From contig JASGGQ010000097.1 of the NCBI GenBank assembly GCA_047604965.1, positions 1 through 10,538 of the forward strand: 10,538 nt of DNA, read 5' to 3'. The position numbers were made by a program, and so were the translations under genes. Below are positions 1 to 8,500 of this stretch, piece after piece. Each line of letters begins with the position of its first letter. Position 1 is the first letter of the stretch. Under the pieces are notes generated by a model. The model did not search any database and had not been told where the DNA came from. It saw only the letters and a program-made list of their open reading frames with translations. The DNA is from JAGIBJ01 sp047604965 (GTDB lineage: Bacteria; Actinomycetota; Thermoleophilia; Solirubrobacterales; Solirubrobacteraceae).

Positions 1-43
1 GGCGGGCGACGAGCCGCCCGACGGCGCGGGGCACGACCTTGCG

Positions 44-1156
44 GTGCGGCTGATCGGCGTGACCAAGCGCTTCGGCGACCACACGGTGCTCGACGGCATC
101 GACCTCGACGTGCGCGCCGGTGAATTCCTCTCGATCCTCGGCCCAAGCGGCGGCGGCAAGACGACCGCGATGCGGATCATCGGCGGCTTCGAACAGCCAA
201 CGAGCGGGCGGGTCGAGGTGGCCGGCGTCGACGTCGCGGGCCGCGCGCCCTACGAGCGCGACGTGAACACGGTGTTCCAGAGCTACGCGCTCTTCCCACA
301 CATGACGGTCGAGGACAACCTCGCCTACGGGCTGCGGATGAAGGGCGTCGGCAAGCGGGAGCGGCGCGCGCGGGCCTGCGAGATGCTCGAACTCGTGCAG
401 CTCGCCCACGCCCGACTCAAGCGCCCGGGGCAGCTCTCGGGCGGCATGCAGCAGCGCGTCGCGCTCGCTCGCGCGCTCGTCAACGAGCCGAGCGTGCTGC
501 TGCTCGACGAGCCACTCGGCGCGCTCGACCGCCAGCTCCGCGAGGACATGCAGATCGAGCTGCGGCGCATCCATCGGCAGGTCGGCATCACGTTCGTCTA
601 CGTCACGCACGACCAGGAGGAGGCGCTCAGCATGTCCGACCGCCTGGTCGTGATGCGCGCCGGCAAGATCGAGCAAATCGGCGAGCCGAGCGACGTCTAC
701 GACCATCCGGCGTCGCTCTGGGTCGCCGGCTTCGTGGGCACCTCAAGCCAACTCCACGGCCGCGTCGTCGCCGACGAGGGCGGGCGCCTCGGCGTCGAGA
801 CGCCGGTCGGCCGAATCAACGCCGCCCACCGACATGGGGCGCTCGCTCCCGGCGGCATGGCAACCCTCGCCATCCGCCCCGAGGCGTTCTCGATCGCGCT
901 CGACCCGACCGTGACCGGAGCCGCCAACGCCCTGCCGGTGACGATCGAAAGCGCGATGAACTTCGGGCCGGTGCTGAAGGTCGTCGTGCGCGCCATCGAC
1001 GGCACGGAGCTCGTGATGCGCCTACCGCGCACCGGCACGTCCGATCTCCGCCCCGGCCAGCGCGCCACCGCGTGCTTCAGCCCGAACGACACCCACGCCT
1101 ACCCCCCAGCTCCCCAGGTGGCCGCCGCTCTCACGCCCCTGTCGTCGCCGGCCTAA
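44..1156 (+). CDS. potA: Polyamine-type ABC transporter ATP-binding protein (PotA-like)
   Basis: Cytoplasmic ATPase that powers the importer encoded just downstream. From this GTG start the protein is 370 residues, a normal PotA/CysA-type length. Visible motifs in order: Walker A GPSGGGKTT (33-41, with Gly where Cys is common), Q-loop Gln79 in VFQSYALFPH, signature LSGGMQQR (131-138), Walker B LLLDEP (152-157), D-loop ALD (160-162) and switch His189 in VTHDQEEA. A C-terminal TOBE-like beta domain spans roughly 240-350, as in importer ATPases of the spermidine/putrescine, iron and sulfate type. The polyamine assignment rests on the downstream potD/B/C-like genes. The frame is open from 44 back to base 2, and no good ribosome-binding site precedes the GTG, so the true start may lie upstream of the window. 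The gene ends TAA, 77 bp before the binding-protein gene. Confidence 0.93.
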   Translation: MRLIGVTKRFGDHTVLDGIDLDVRAGEFLSILGPSGGGKTTAMRIIGGFEQPTSGRVEVAGVDVAGRAPYERDVNTVFQSYALFPHMTVEDNLAYGLRMKGVGKRERRARACEMLELVQLAHARLKRPGQLSGGMQQRVALARALVNEPSVLLLDEPLGALDRQLREDMQIELRRIHRQVGITFVYVTHDQEEALSMSDRLVVMRAGKIEQIGEPSDVYDHPASLWVAGFVGTSSQLHGRVVADEGGRLGVETPVGRINAAHRHGALAPGGMATLAIRPEAFSIALDPTVTGAANALPVTIESAMNFGPVLKVVVRAIDGTELVMRLPRTGTSDLRPGQRATACFSPNDTHAYPPAPQVAAALTPLSSPA

Positions 1157-1179
1157 CCGCCGGGCGAACGAGTCATACC

Positions 1180-1198
1180 GCCGGCCCGCAAGGCCGGC
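1180..1198 (+). promoter_or_regulatory. GC-rich intercistronic hairpin between potA-like and potD-like genes
   Basis: GCCGGCC (1180-1186) and GGCCGGC (1192-1198) form a perfect 7-bp stem around the 5-base loop CGCAA. It lies 24 bases after the ATPase stop and 35 bases before the binding-protein start. It is followed by a pyrimidine-rich C/T stretch but no run of T, so it does not look like a standard intrinsic terminator. It could be an mRNA-stabilising or processing stem, or a partial terminator, letting ATPase and lipoprotein be made in different amounts. That role is inferred; the stem is seen directly. Confidence 0.5.
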
Positions 1199-1224
1199 TC
1201 CCCCTCCACCCCCGGCTCCCAGAC

Positions 1225-1228
1225 AGGA
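1225..1228 (+). promoter_or_regulatory. Ribosome-binding site deciding the potD-like start
   Basis: AGGA at 1225-1228 lies five bases before the GTG at 1234. It supports this GTG over the in-frame upstream start at 1072, which would overlap the ATPase gene and add a low-complexity arginine/proline-rich N-terminus with no family counterpart. Confidence 0.6.
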
Positions 1229-1233
1229 TCTCC

Positions 1234-2445
1234 GTGACCGCTCATCGCTACCACCCAAACCGCGCCGCCGAGCGCCTCAAAACACTCGCCGAAGGGGGAG
1301 CCGTCTCGCGCGCGGGCTTCATGGCCGGCGCTGGCCTCGGCGTCAGCGCCTTCCTTGCCGCGTGCGGGAGCAGCGGTTCCTCGACCGGCTCCGGCTCAGC
1401 GGGCGGCTCCTCCACGTCGGTCGCCGATCTGGTCGGCCCGACGACCCCGACATTCGCGCAGGGCGGCGAACTGAACATCTACTCCTGGCCCGACTACTTC
1501 GGGGAGAAGGACCTCGCCGCATGGAAGTCCAAGACCGGCACGAAAGTGAATATCTCCACGTACGAGTCCAACGAGGACATGTTCGCGAAAATGAACACGG
1601 CCGCGCGCAGCTCATACGACCTGGTGGTGCCGACGAGCCAGTACGTCGCCACGATGGCCGAACTCAAGCAGATCCAGCGGCTCGACAAGTCGAAGATTCC
1701 GTGGCAGTACCTCGACCCGGAGCTGCTTGGCAAGGAGTTCGACCCGGGCAACGACTATTCGGTGCCCAAGAGCTTCGGGACCACCGGCTTCCTGTACGAC
1801 CCGACGGTGACCGGCCGCGACTTCACGACGCGAAAAGAGGTGCTCGAGTTCGTCCAACAGCCGGAGTTCTCCGGCAAGCTCAACCTCCCCGACGGCGGCA
1901 AGGCGCTCGTCGAGTGGGGCATGGGCTACTACGGCTACGATCGCAACTCGACGAACCTCGCCGAATGGCAGAAAGCCGCCGACTACCTGATCTCCGACGT
2001 GGTCCCGCACGTCAACGCATTCGGCGGCACGTTCGACTTCGACCCGGTCGTCAGCGGCAAGATCTGGGGCATGACGACAGACTCGTCCGTCGCCCGGCGC
2101 GCGCTGATCGCCCACCCGAAGCTCAAGTACGTGCTGCTCAAGCCGCAGACCGAACTCTGGGTTGACAACTTCGTGATCGTCAACGGGACGCCGAACCTCG
2201 CCCAAGCCTACTCGTTCCTGTCGTACTTCCTCAACAGGGAAACGATGCTCCGCGAAACCGAGCAAATCGGTTATGCGACGGCGGTCAAGGACGCCAAGGC
2301 GAACCTGCCCGCGAGCTTCAAGCGCCCGGAGGTCGTGTTCCCCAGCCAGGCGGAGTACGCGCACCTCGTCCCTACGAAGCTCGATCCGAAGATCCAGGGC
2401 GACATCGATAAGCTCGGCAACAAGATCAAGGCCGCCGCAGCATGA
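1234..2445 (+). CDS. potD: Polyamine-type substrate-binding lipoprotein (PotD/PotF-like)
   Basis: Extracytoplasmic solute receptor of the importer, 403 residues from the GTG at 1234. The N-terminus carries a basic region, VSRAGFM (24-30), a hydrophobic stretch and lipobox LAAC (41-44), so Cys44 is the predicted lipid-modified residue. A Ser/Gly-rich linker follows (45-62). The mature domain shows PotD-family landmarks: NIYSWPDYF (81-89), a YESN segment near residue 110, VPKSFGTTGFLYD near 180, and ELWVDNFVI (307-315), matching the usual LWVDN-type motif near the C-terminus. These aromatic and acidic positions line the amine pocket in characterised homologues. The exact ligand (putrescine, spermidine or another amine) cannot be read from sequence. 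The SRAGF signal has one arginine where a Tat motif has two, so the export route is uncertain. The stop overlaps the permease start in ATGA. Confidence 0.92.
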   Translation: MTAHRYHPNRAAERLKTLAEGGAVSRAGFMAGAGLGVSAFLAACGSSGSSTGSGSAGGSSTSVADLVGPTTPTFAQGGELNIYSWPDYFGEKDLAAWKSKTGTKVNISTYESNEDMFAKMNTAARSSYDLVVPTSQYVATMAELKQIQRLDKSKIPWQYLDPELLGKEFDPGNDYSVPKSFGTTGFLYDPTVTGRDFTTRKEVLEFVQQPEFSGKLNLPDGGKALVEWGMGYYGYDRNSTNLAEWQKAADYLISDVVPHVNAFGGTFDFDPVVSGKIWGMTTDSSVARRALIAHPKLKYVLLKPQTELWVDNFVIVNGTPNLAQAYSFLSYFLNRETMLRETEQIGYATAVKDAKANLPASFKRPEVVFPSQAEYAHLVPTKLDPKIQGDIDKLGNKIKAAAA

Positions 2446-3317
2446 TGTCGGTCCGCGCCCGTAGTTTCGCGCCGGTCAAGGCGGGCGGCGCGCTGCTGCC
2501 TCTGCTGCCGGTCTGCTGGCTGACGATCGTCTTCGTCGTACCGCTCGGCGTCACGCTCGTGTATTCGTTCGCACACTCCGAGTTCGCGCGCGTGCAACTC
2601 GGGTTCACAACCGACAACTACAAGGAGGCCTGGTCGGGCTTCTACGTCGACGTGTTCCTGCGGACGATCCGGTTCGCGGCGACCGGCACGGCCCTCGTCA
2701 TGGCGGCAGCGGTGCCAGTGGCATACACCTGCGCCCGCAAGTCCGGCCGCTTCAAGCTGGCGCTGCTCGTGCTGCTACTCGTGCCGTTCTGGACAAGCTT
2801 CCTCGTCCGCGTGCTCTCGTGGCGCACACTACTCGACCAGGGCGGCCTCGTGGAGCAGATCCTGAACGGGCTACACCTGCACAGCGGAAACCTCGCCTGG
2901 CTCGACACGCCGACGGCGGTGTTCATCGGCATCGTCTACGCCTACATGCCGCTCGCGGTGATTCCGCTGTTCGTCGCATTCGAGCGGATCCCCGATGCGA
3001 CGATCGAGGCGAGCAAGGACCTCGGGGCGAACTCCTGGCGCACCTTCCGTAGCGTCACGCTGCCGCTCGCGCGACCCGGGCTCGTCGCCGCGACCCTCCT
3101 GACGTTCGTGCCGATGACCGGCGAGTTCGTGATCCCGGGACTGCTCGGTGGCGCGAAGGGCGCGTTGTACGGGAGCACGATCCAGTCGGTGTACCTGAGC
3201 TCGGCGGACTATCCGCTGGGCTCCGCGATGGCGATCTCGCTCCTGCTGGTCGTGGGGCTCGCGATCACGCTGATCGGCCTCGCTTCGCGCAGGGCCGGGC
3301 AGGGGCAGACCGCATGA
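2442..3317 (+). CDS. potB: Polyamine-type ABC transporter permease (PotB-like)
   Basis: Inner-membrane permease subunit, 291 residues. Six hydrophobic segments lie at about 15-40, 73-95, 105-127, 159-181, 213-237 and 262-283. The cytoplasmic EAA coupling loop that docks on the ATPase reads EASKDLGANSWRTF from residue 189, followed by the usual LPLARPGL helix. As first permease after the receptor and of slightly greater similarity in style to the PotB/PotH class, it should pair with the next gene as a heterodimer. The ATG at 2442 overlaps the receptor stop by four bases; a second ATG follows at once (2445) and either could be used. The Shine-Dalgarno signal is weak, so translation probably depends on coupling. 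B versus C naming is by order and general character. Confidence 0.92.
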   Translation: MMSVRARSFAPVKAGGALLPLLPVCWLTIVFVVPLGVTLVYSFAHSEFARVQLGFTTDNYKEAWSGFYVDVFLRTIRFAATGTALVMAAAVPVAYTCARKSGRFKLALLVLLLVPFWTSFLVRVLSWRTLLDQGGLVEQILNGLHLHSGNLAWLDTPTAVFIGIVYAYMPLAVIPLFVAFERIPDATIEASKDLGANSWRTFRSVTLPLARPGLVAATLLTFVPMTGEFVIPGLLGGAKGALYGSTIQSVYLSSADYPLGSAMAISLLLVVGLAITLIGLASRRAGQGQTA

Positions 3318-4210
3318 GCGTCCTCCAGGTCCTCCGTGGCCGTCAGCTCCTGAGCTGGTCGGAGCGAGGCCTCTACCTCATCACGACGCTGGCGTTCGTG
3401 TTCCTGTTCGTCCCGATCGTCGCGGCCGTCGTTTACTCGTTCAACGCCGGCGTCGACGGTCGGCAAACGGCGCAGTTCACGGGCTTCTCGACGCGCGCCT
3501 ACCCGCAGCTCGTCGAGAGCCCGACGATCTCCGCAGCGATCGCCGACAGCGCGGTCTCGTCGATCTTCGCGGCGTTGATCGCCACGGCGCTCGGCGTCGT
3601 GGCCGGCCTCGCGCAGGTCCGCGCGCGCAGCCACGTGGTACGGCGCGTGCTCACCGCCGTGCTCGCCGCGGTCCTGCTGGTGCCGGAGTTGGTCGTAGCG
3701 GTCGCGCTCCTCCAGTTCTTCAGCGTCACGCACGCGACGCTCTCGATGGCCACCATGGTGGCCGGGCTCACGACCTTCCCGACTGCGGTGGTCGCGCTGA
3801 TCGTCCGCTCGCGGGTGGTGGTATTGGACGGCTCCGTCGAGGAAGCAGCCGCCGATCTCGGGGCACGTCCGCTCGAGGTGTTCCGCGACGTGACGATGCC
3901 GCAGCTGCGGCCCGCAGTCATCGCCGGGCTGATCCTGTCGTTCACCTTCTCGTTCGACAACCTGATCACCGCCTCGATGCTGAGCACCCCGACCGTGAAC
4001 ACACTCACGGTCTACCTGTTCGCGTCGATCGAGCACGGCGGCGTGACGGCGGTCGGCTACGCGGTCGCTGCGTGCATGCTCGTGTTCACGCTGTCGATGC
4101 TTGCGGTCGCCGGACTGATCTACCGCCACGAGGCGCGGAAGCTCGGTGCGTCGGGCTCCCTCGTCGACGCCGCAGCGGGGCACGGGGCGCCGGCGCCGCA
4201 GCCGGCATGA
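3314..4210 (+). CDS. potC: Polyamine-type ABC transporter permease (PotC-like)
   Basis: Second inner-membrane permease, 298 residues, with hydrophobic segments at about 20-42, 77-99, 111-135, 142-165, 199-222 and 247-270. The EAA loop reads EEAAADLGARPLEVF from residue 176, followed by VTMPQLRPAV. The periplasmic FSTRAYPQL segment after the first helix resembles the PotC/PotI-type region before transmembrane helix 2. The ATG overlaps the previous stop as ATGA and is preceded by a good AGGGG ribosome-binding sequence (3301-3305) eight bases upstream. The last 25 residues or so are Gly/Ala/Pro-rich and look disordered. The stop overlaps the next gene by four bases, so this permease and the regulator should be translated together. 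Confidence 0.92.
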   Translation: MSVLQVLRGRQLLSWSERGLYLITTLAFVFLFVPIVAAVVYSFNAGVDGRQTAQFTGFSTRAYPQLVESPTISAAIADSAVSSIFAALIATALGVVAGLAQVRARSHVVRRVLTAVLAAVLLVPELVVAVALLQFFSVTHATLSMATMVAGLTTFPTAVVALIVRSRVVVLDGSVEEAAADLGARPLEVFRDVTMPQLRPAVIAGLILSFTFSFDNLITASMLSTPTVNTLTVYLFASIEHGGVTAVGYAVAACMLVFTLSMLAVAGLIYRHEARKLGASGSLVDAAAGHGAPAPQPA

Positions 4211-5484
4211 GCATCGCCGTGACTCCCCGGCAGGAGCAGATCGGCCTGCCAGCCGCGCTCGCGCGGTCCTCGGCCCTGCTCGCGGACCGAATCGTCGCCC
4301 GGCAGCTGCGCGCCGCTCCCGAGCTGGCGCTACCGGGCGAGCCCGGGCTCGAGGAGCTGCTGCGCGACGCCAACGAGCTGGCGATCACGTTCGTGCTCGG
4401 CATCCTGCAGCAGGGTCCGGGCGGCGACGTGGATCCTCCTCCGGCCATCCAGCGACTCGTGCGGGAGTCGGTGAACCAGGGCATCGGCGCGCTCGCGATC
4501 CTGCGTGCGGGCCGATGCCTCCAGGCCGAGCTAACCGACGCCGGGCTCCGGCTGCTCGTCGCAGAGCACGCCCCGCTCTCGGCCGTCGCGGACTGGACCG
4601 TGCGTGTCGCACGGATCTGCGGCGCGTTCGTCGATGGCCTCGTGCGCATCCATCGCGAGCGCCGCGCCGAGGTCGAGGTGCAGCCGGAGAGCGTGCGCAC
4701 ACGGCTCGTCCGCAGCGTTCTCGCCGGCGGCCCGGCAGGCGCCCTGGGCTACCCGATGGACGGCCCGCACGTGGCACTCCTCGCACGCGGCCGCACCGCG
4801 GGGATCGGCGTGCGGCGCCTCATCGGTGAGTTCCCTGGCGCGACGCTCCTGGCGCGCGGCCCCGACCAGGGCGTCTGGCTGTGGCTAGCGACCGATTGCG
4901 GCGACGAGGAAGTCGCCGAGCGCTGGCGCCGCGCAGTCTCGGGCGGCTCGGCCGGGATCGGTGCCGCCGGCTGCGGGGTCGAAGGCTTTCGCGCGAGCCA
5001 CCGCAAAGCGCGGATGGCGCTGCGGATGGCGCGGCGCGGAGGCTCATCGGTGGTCGCGTACTCGGCCTGCGCGCTCGAAACGCTGGCGTTCGGGGACGCG
5101 AGCCTCGCGGACGAGTTCGTCGCCACGGAGCTCGGGCCGCTTCTCGACGACGAGCCGCGCGTCGTCGTCCTCCGGGACACGCTCGACGCCTACTTCGCCG
5201 CCGGCAGTGCGGCGGCGGCAGCAGCGTTGCTCGACGTCTCAGAGCGCACAATCGTCTACCGACTGCGTACCGCCGAGCAGCTACTCGGCCATCCCCTCTC
5301 GATGCGCCGCGCCGAAATCGAGGCGGCACTCCGCCTGCGCCCGATGGTCCCGGGCACCTCCATCTCCAGCACTCCGCCGTCCCGGAGCCACGACGAAGCG
5401 TCAGTGTCGGGGCGACAAACAGGCCACGCCCCTCCCCATCGGTCGGCAACTGGAAAGGCGCGAACGCCGGCAAATCCGCCGTGA
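4207..5484 (+). CDS. PucR/CdaR-family transcriptional regulator
   Basis: Predicted cytoplasmic DNA-binding regulator, 425 residues from the ATG overlapping the permease stop (ATGA). Upstream in-frame starts would run over the permease gene and are rejected. The C-terminal PucR-type helix-turn-helix covers about 322-378: LRDTLDAYFAAG, then the core SERTIVYRLRTAEQLLG (345-361), then MRRAEIEAALRL. A CdaR GGDEF-like region probably fills about 160-300. The N-terminal 150 residues are mostly helical and I do not recognise a named sensor domain; the classical PucR N-terminal domain is not evident. Family members often control nearby catabolic or transport genes, so it most likely regulates this importer in response to the substrate or a breakdown product. 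Residues 381-425 form an odd Ser/Pro/Arg-rich tail beyond the usual end of the domain. Confidence 0.85.
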   Translation: MSIAVTPRQEQIGLPAALARSSALLADRIVARQLRAAPELALPGEPGLEELLRDANELAITFVLGILQQGPGGDVDPPPAIQRLVRESVNQGIGALAILRAGRCLQAELTDAGLRLLVAEHAPLSAVADWTVRVARICGAFVDGLVRIHRERRAEVEVQPESVRTRLVRSVLAGGPAGALGYPMDGPHVALLARGRTAGIGVRRLIGEFPGATLLARGPDQGVWLWLATDCGDEEVAERWRRAVSGGSAGIGAAGCGVEGFRASHRKARMALRMARRGGSSVVAYSACALETLAFGDASLADEFVATELGPLLDDEPRVVVLRDTLDAYFAAGSAAAAAALLDVSERTIVYRLRTAEQLLGHPLSMRRAEIEAALRLRPMVPGTSISSTPPSRSHDEASVSGRQTGHAPPHRSATGKARTPANPP

Positions 5485-5485
5485 C

Positions 5486-5510
5486 CTGTCACCCCCCCCC
5501 GTGATTACAG
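5486..5510. other. C9 homopolymer and imperfect hairpin in convergent gap
   Basis: The 45-bp gap between the regulator and the glutamate dehydrogenase stop codons contains nine consecutive C (5492-5500). TCAC (5489-5492) and GTGA (5501-5504) pair across the C run, and CTG (5486-5488) can pair with CAG (5508-5510) past a TTA bulge. This could act as a weak bidirectional transcription end, but the stem is short and there is no T run on either strand, so the terminator reading is doubtful. Confidence 0.25.
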
Positions 5511-5529
5511 CTCATTGTCCCGCGCGCGT

Positions 5530-8500
5530 TCAGTGGTCGCGCGCTGCGGGCGGGCGCACCTGGCGGCGCGTGAACCAGTCGGCGAGTTCACGGAGCTGGC
5601 GGACGGCGAGCGTCGTGCCCGCAACTTCGTTGTGCTTCGCCATCTGCGCTTCGCGAACCAGCTGCTGGAGCCGCCGCACTCCGGCGTTGCGACGCTCGAC
5701 GCCATGCTGCACCGCGCGCGCCGGACCGATCCCATCGGTCAATGCCAGGCCGGCAAGCCGCGCGACCGCCGCGAGGTAGTCGTCGCGCAGTGCTTGGTTC
5801 GCCCAGCGTGCGACGCGCGTCGCCGCCGGCAGATTGGCGATCAGCCCTTGCAGCGTGTCGAGCGGCAGCGCTTCACGCAGCGCCTCGACCGCCACTGTCA
5901 GCTCCTGGATCGAGCGGGCGGTGCGGGCGCTGATGTCGGCGAGATATGGCGCGAGCGGCAGCAGCCGGCAACAGGCAACCTCGTCGGCCAGCGCGGATGG
6001 TGCGCCGCCGGCATGCCAGCCCGCCAGCGTGTCGCCGCCAAGTCCCCGCACCACGTCGGCTTCGACACGTTCGACGAGTGCGCGCGCCGCAGCGCGATGA
6101 TGCGCGATCGTGTCGCGCAAGTCGGCATCAGCGGTGACGTCGTTGCGCAGATACCAGCGCGACACTTGGCGGACGGCGTCTTGAACGACCGCCGTCATCG
6201 ACCAGCGCACCGCCGGGCTGACGGTCATCGCTTCGATCTCAGCGATCAGCCGTGGGGCGTCGCACACGTCACGGGCGATCAGGAAGGCGCGCACGACCGC
6301 TGAGGCGCTCGCACCGAACTCGACGGCGCGACGAAACACGAAGCTCTGCCCCATCGTGTCGACCACATCGTTCGCCACGAGCGTCGCCAGCAGCTCGCGG
6401 CGCAGCGGATGTTCCCACGCCAGCTCGGCAAAGCGCGCGGTGATCGCCTGCGGGAAGTACGCAAGCAGGTCGCCTTCCAGCGCGCGGTCGTCAACGAGCG
6501 GGGAGTCCAGCAGTTCGCCGGTGATCGCAAGTTTCGCGAGCGACAACAACACCGCCAGTTCCGGGCGGCTCATGCCCTCGCCGGACGCGGTGCGCTCCCC
6601 CATCTGCTCGCTCGTCGGCAGGTCATGATCGGCGCGCAGCAGTTGATGCTCTTCGAGCGCGACCATCAGCTCTTCGTACGCGGCCATCCGCGATGGTGAG
6701 CGAAGCTCCTCTTCGGTCAGGCTGCGTGCCTGGCGCGCACTGTCGGCGAGGACGTGCGCGCAGACCTCATCGGTCGCTTCGACCAGCAGCGCGTCACGGC
6801 CGGGAAGGTCAAGCTGGCCACGGCGGATCGCTTCGCCGAGCAGGATCTTCAGGTTGACTTCATGGTCGGAGCAGTCGACGCCAGCGGAGTTGTCGATGAA
6901 GTCGGCGTTGATCGCACCACCGCCACGCGCAAACTCGATCCTCGCGCGCTGCGTAAAGCCGAGGTTGCCGCCTTCCCCTACGACCCGGCAGCGCAGCTCG
7001 TTACCGTTGACGCGGATCGCGTCGCAGGAGCGATCTTGCGCGTCAGCATCCGTTTCGGTGCTGGCCTTCACGACGGTGCCGATCCCACCGTTCCACAGCA
7101 GATCAACGTCGGCGCGCAGCAGCGCACGGATCAGCTCAGTGGGCGGCAGTTGCTCGTCGGTGATGCCGAGCACGTCGCGGATCTGCGGGGAGATCGGGAT
7201 CGATTTCGCGGTTCGTGGCCACACGCCGCCACCGTCGGAGATCAGCGCGCGGTCGTAGTCATCCCACGAGGAGCGCGGCAGGTCGAAGAGGCGCTGGCGT
7301 TCCGCGAACGCGGCGTGTGGGTCTCCGGGATTCGGGTCGATGAAGAGGTGCCGGTGGTCGTAGGCGCCGACGAGCCGGATCGTGCGGGAGCGCAGCAGCC
7401 CGTTGCCGAAGACGTCGCCGCTCATGTCGCCGATCCCGACGACGGTGATCGGGTCGCGTTCGGGGTCGATCCCGCGTTCGCGGAAGTGCCGCCTGACCGA
7501 TTCCCAGGCGCCGCGCGCCGTGATCCCAAGCGCTTTGTGGTCGTAGCCGTGCGAGCCGCCGGACGCGAAGGCGTCGTCGAGCCAGAAGCCGCGCCGCCGC
7601 GCGACCGCGTTCGCCGTGTCGGAGAAGGTCGCGGTGCCTTTGTCGGCGGCGACGACCAGGTATGGGTCGTCGCCGTCGCGGCGCACGACCTGCGGCGGTC
7701 CGACGATCTGCTCGCCGTCGCGCGAGTCGGTGAGGTCCAGGAGCGCGTCGATGTAGTCGACGTACGCCGCTTCGACGCTCGCGCGCAGCTGCGCGGGATC
7801 GCTTGGTGGCTGGCGTAGCCGAAAGCCACCTTTGGCGCCGGCCGGCACGATCACCGCGTTCTTGACCATTTGCGCGCGCATCAGCCCGAACACTTCGGTG
7901 CGGAAATCTTCGCGGTCCGACCAGCGCAAGCCGCCGCGGGCGATCGCGCCGCCGCGCAGGTGGACCCCTTCGACGTGCGGTGCGTACACGTACACCTCCC
8001 ACAGTGGCGCGGGTTGCGGCAGCGCGGGAATGTCGGCGGCGCGCAGCTTGATCGCGAGCGTCCGCCGGCCGGGGACGTAGGCGTTGGTGCGGACGGTCGC
8101 GTCAATCAAGCCGAGTTGGTTGCGCAGGATGCGGTCGTCGTCGAGCGAGCTGACGGCGTCGATCTGCCGCACGATCTCGCTGCGCAGTGCCGCTTCGGCG
8201 TGCGGGTCGCGTTCGATCGACGGGTCGAATCGCAGTTCGAACAGCCGCACCAGCGCGGCGGTGGTGTGCGGGTGCGCCGCGATCACCTGATTTTGGAAGC
8301 TTTCGGTGTACCGCGAGCCGATCCGTGCGCGGTAACGGCGGTAGGCGCGAAGCACTTCGAGGCGCTGGTGGTCAAGTTCGGTGGTGACGATCAGGCGGTG
8401 CAGCCGGTCACTTTCGGCGCTGCCGTTCCACACGGCCATGATGCACGCGGCGACCCGTTCCCCGCAGACGTCGAGGTCAAGCGGTCCGCCGCCCGGCCCC

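Noticed and set aside
1072..1233. Upstream in-frame start for the substrate-binding lipoprotein
   Set aside because: It overlaps the ATPase gene and adds a Pro/Arg-rich N-terminus before the signal peptide; the GTG at 1234 has a well-placed AGGA.
3209..4183. 324-codon minus-strand frame antisense to the second permease
   Set aside because: Extremely rich in Arg, Glu, Asp and His with no domain; it is the complement of hydrophobic permease codons.
4072..4206. Upstream in-frame start for the PucR-type regulator
   Set aside because: It lies wholly inside the second permease gene and adds an Arg/Gly-rich segment with no family counterpart; the ATGA overlap start matches the two previous junctions.
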